A DNA stretch of 6,077 nucleotides from positions 1-6,077 of the forward strand of contig JAIRRU010000232.1 of NCBI GenBank assembly GCA_031255815.1. The letters run 5' to 3'. Position 1 is the first letter of the stretch. Each line of letters begins with the position of its first letter. The position numbers and the translations under genes were made by a program. Of the stretch, positions 5,897 to 6,077 are shown one piece after another. The notes beneath the pieces were generated by a model. It had not been told where the DNA came from. It worked only from the letters and a program-made list of their open reading frames with translations, and did no database searches. The DNA comes from Treponema sp. (lineage in GTDB: Bacteria > Spirochaetota > Spirochaetia > Treponematales > Breznakiellaceae).

Positions 5897-6077
5897 ATTG
5901 CATAACCTCTACCCCCGTCCAGTCGGCGGGGGGCGGGTTTTTTATATAGGCGGCGCAGCGCTTAAAGAGGATGCGGGCGCTAAAATCATCGGGCAGCAGG
6001 TTTACTGCTTCGCGGAATTTTTCCGCCGCTTCCCGGAAAGCCCGGCGCCGGTACAGCGCCATTCCCTGGTTGTGGAC
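5895..6077 (-). CDS. C-terminal tail of a probable class III adenylate/guanylate cyclase, partial
   Basis: Read on the minus strand, the frame is open from the right window edge to a TAG at 5897-5895, giving 60 codons. It begins VHNQGMALYRRRAF and ends in a Pro-Pro-Pro-Ala-Asp-Trp-Thr-Gly-Val-Glu segment before Val-Met-Gln-stop. The helical part (ALYRRRAFREAAEKFREAV, then LLPDD and ARILFKRCAAYI) is a TPR-like hairpin. This arrangement, a TPR-like unit followed by a 'PPP.DW.GV' end, is the usual C-terminus of many CHASE2-type or TPR-bearing class III cyclases that make cAMP or cGMP. It is known to me from family memory and was not checked by search. The catalytic domain and any sensor domain lie outside the window, so the cyclase call is an inference from the tail. 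It is convergent with the mannosidase, 23 bases between stops. Another TPR protein is the alternative. Confidence 0.7.
   Translation of the reverse strand, partial: VHNQGMALYRRRAFREAAEKFREAVNLLPDDFSARILFKRCAAYIKNPPPADWTGVEVMQ
5912..5943 (+). terminator. Probable intrinsic terminator of the mannosidase transcript
   Basis: CCCCCG (5912-5917) is a perfect complement of CGGGGG (5927-5932). The helix can extend inward by CC (5919-5920) with GG (5925-5926), bulging one T and leaving a four-base AGTC loop. GCGGG and then six T (5938-5943) follow. Alternative registers using GGG at 5935-5937 place the stem directly against the T-run. It starts 40 bases after the mannosidase stop, on the correct strand, inside the coding tail of the opposing gene. 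Confidence 0.55.

Noticed and set aside
1..6077. A new defence, mobile or biosynthetic multi-gene system
   Set aside because: The four genes fall into three unrelated units with familiar housekeeping, structural, catabolic and signalling roles. No transposase, integrase, toxin-antitoxin, nuclease, reverse transcriptase or repeat array was seen.

Overview
The window looks like a stretch of ordinary chromosome from a GC-rich bacterium, most plausibly a spirochaete of the Treponema group. The lineage call is an inference from gene types. These are a compact topoisomerase IV A subunit of the 'GyrA2'/Bacteroidetes-like type, a membrane-anchored coiled-coil protein, and the tail of a class III nucleotide cyclase ending in a TPR-like segment and a Pro-Pro-Pro-x-Asp-Trp motif. 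No rRNA, tRNA, CRISPR array, insertion sequence or phage gene was seen.

Layout. (1) Positions 1-1539, + strand: the C-terminal three quarters of a ParC-like type IIA topoisomerase subunit. Its N-terminus, with the catalytic tyrosine, lies upstream of the window. (2) Positions 1536-2999, + strand: a 487-residue single-pass membrane protein made mostly of coiled coil. It overlaps the topoisomerase stop codon by 4 bases (ATGA) and is probably translationally coupled to it. Near its C-terminus it carries a recent-looking internal duplication with a 126-bp period (42 residues, six heptads). (3) Positions 3000-3273: a 274-bp gene-free region with a conspicuously AT-rich core, which separates two transcription units. 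It holds a weak promoter candidate, a 12-bp near-perfect direct repeat, and an inverted repeat touching the ribosome binding site of the next gene. (4) Positions 3274-5871, + strand: a complete 865-residue GH38 alpha-mannosidase with no signal peptide, so probably cytoplasmic. It keeps the four expected metal/nucleophile residues but deviates elsewhere near the active site. (5) Positions 5895-6077, - strand: the last 60 codons of a convergent gene that resembles the C-terminal tail of TPR-containing adenylate/guanylate cyclases. A probable + strand intrinsic terminator for the mannosidase lies inside this coding tail.

The genes do not form one pathway. The first two are probably one operon, possibly with parE upstream outside the window. 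The mannosidase appears to be its own transcription unit for catabolism of imported mannosides. The cyclase belongs to a unit entering from the right. I found no convincing new multi-gene system. The items most worth a second look are the topoisomerase/membrane coiled-coil coupling, the Asp-to-Glu change at the likely acid/base position of the mannosidase, and the terminator embedded antisense in a conserved protein motif.
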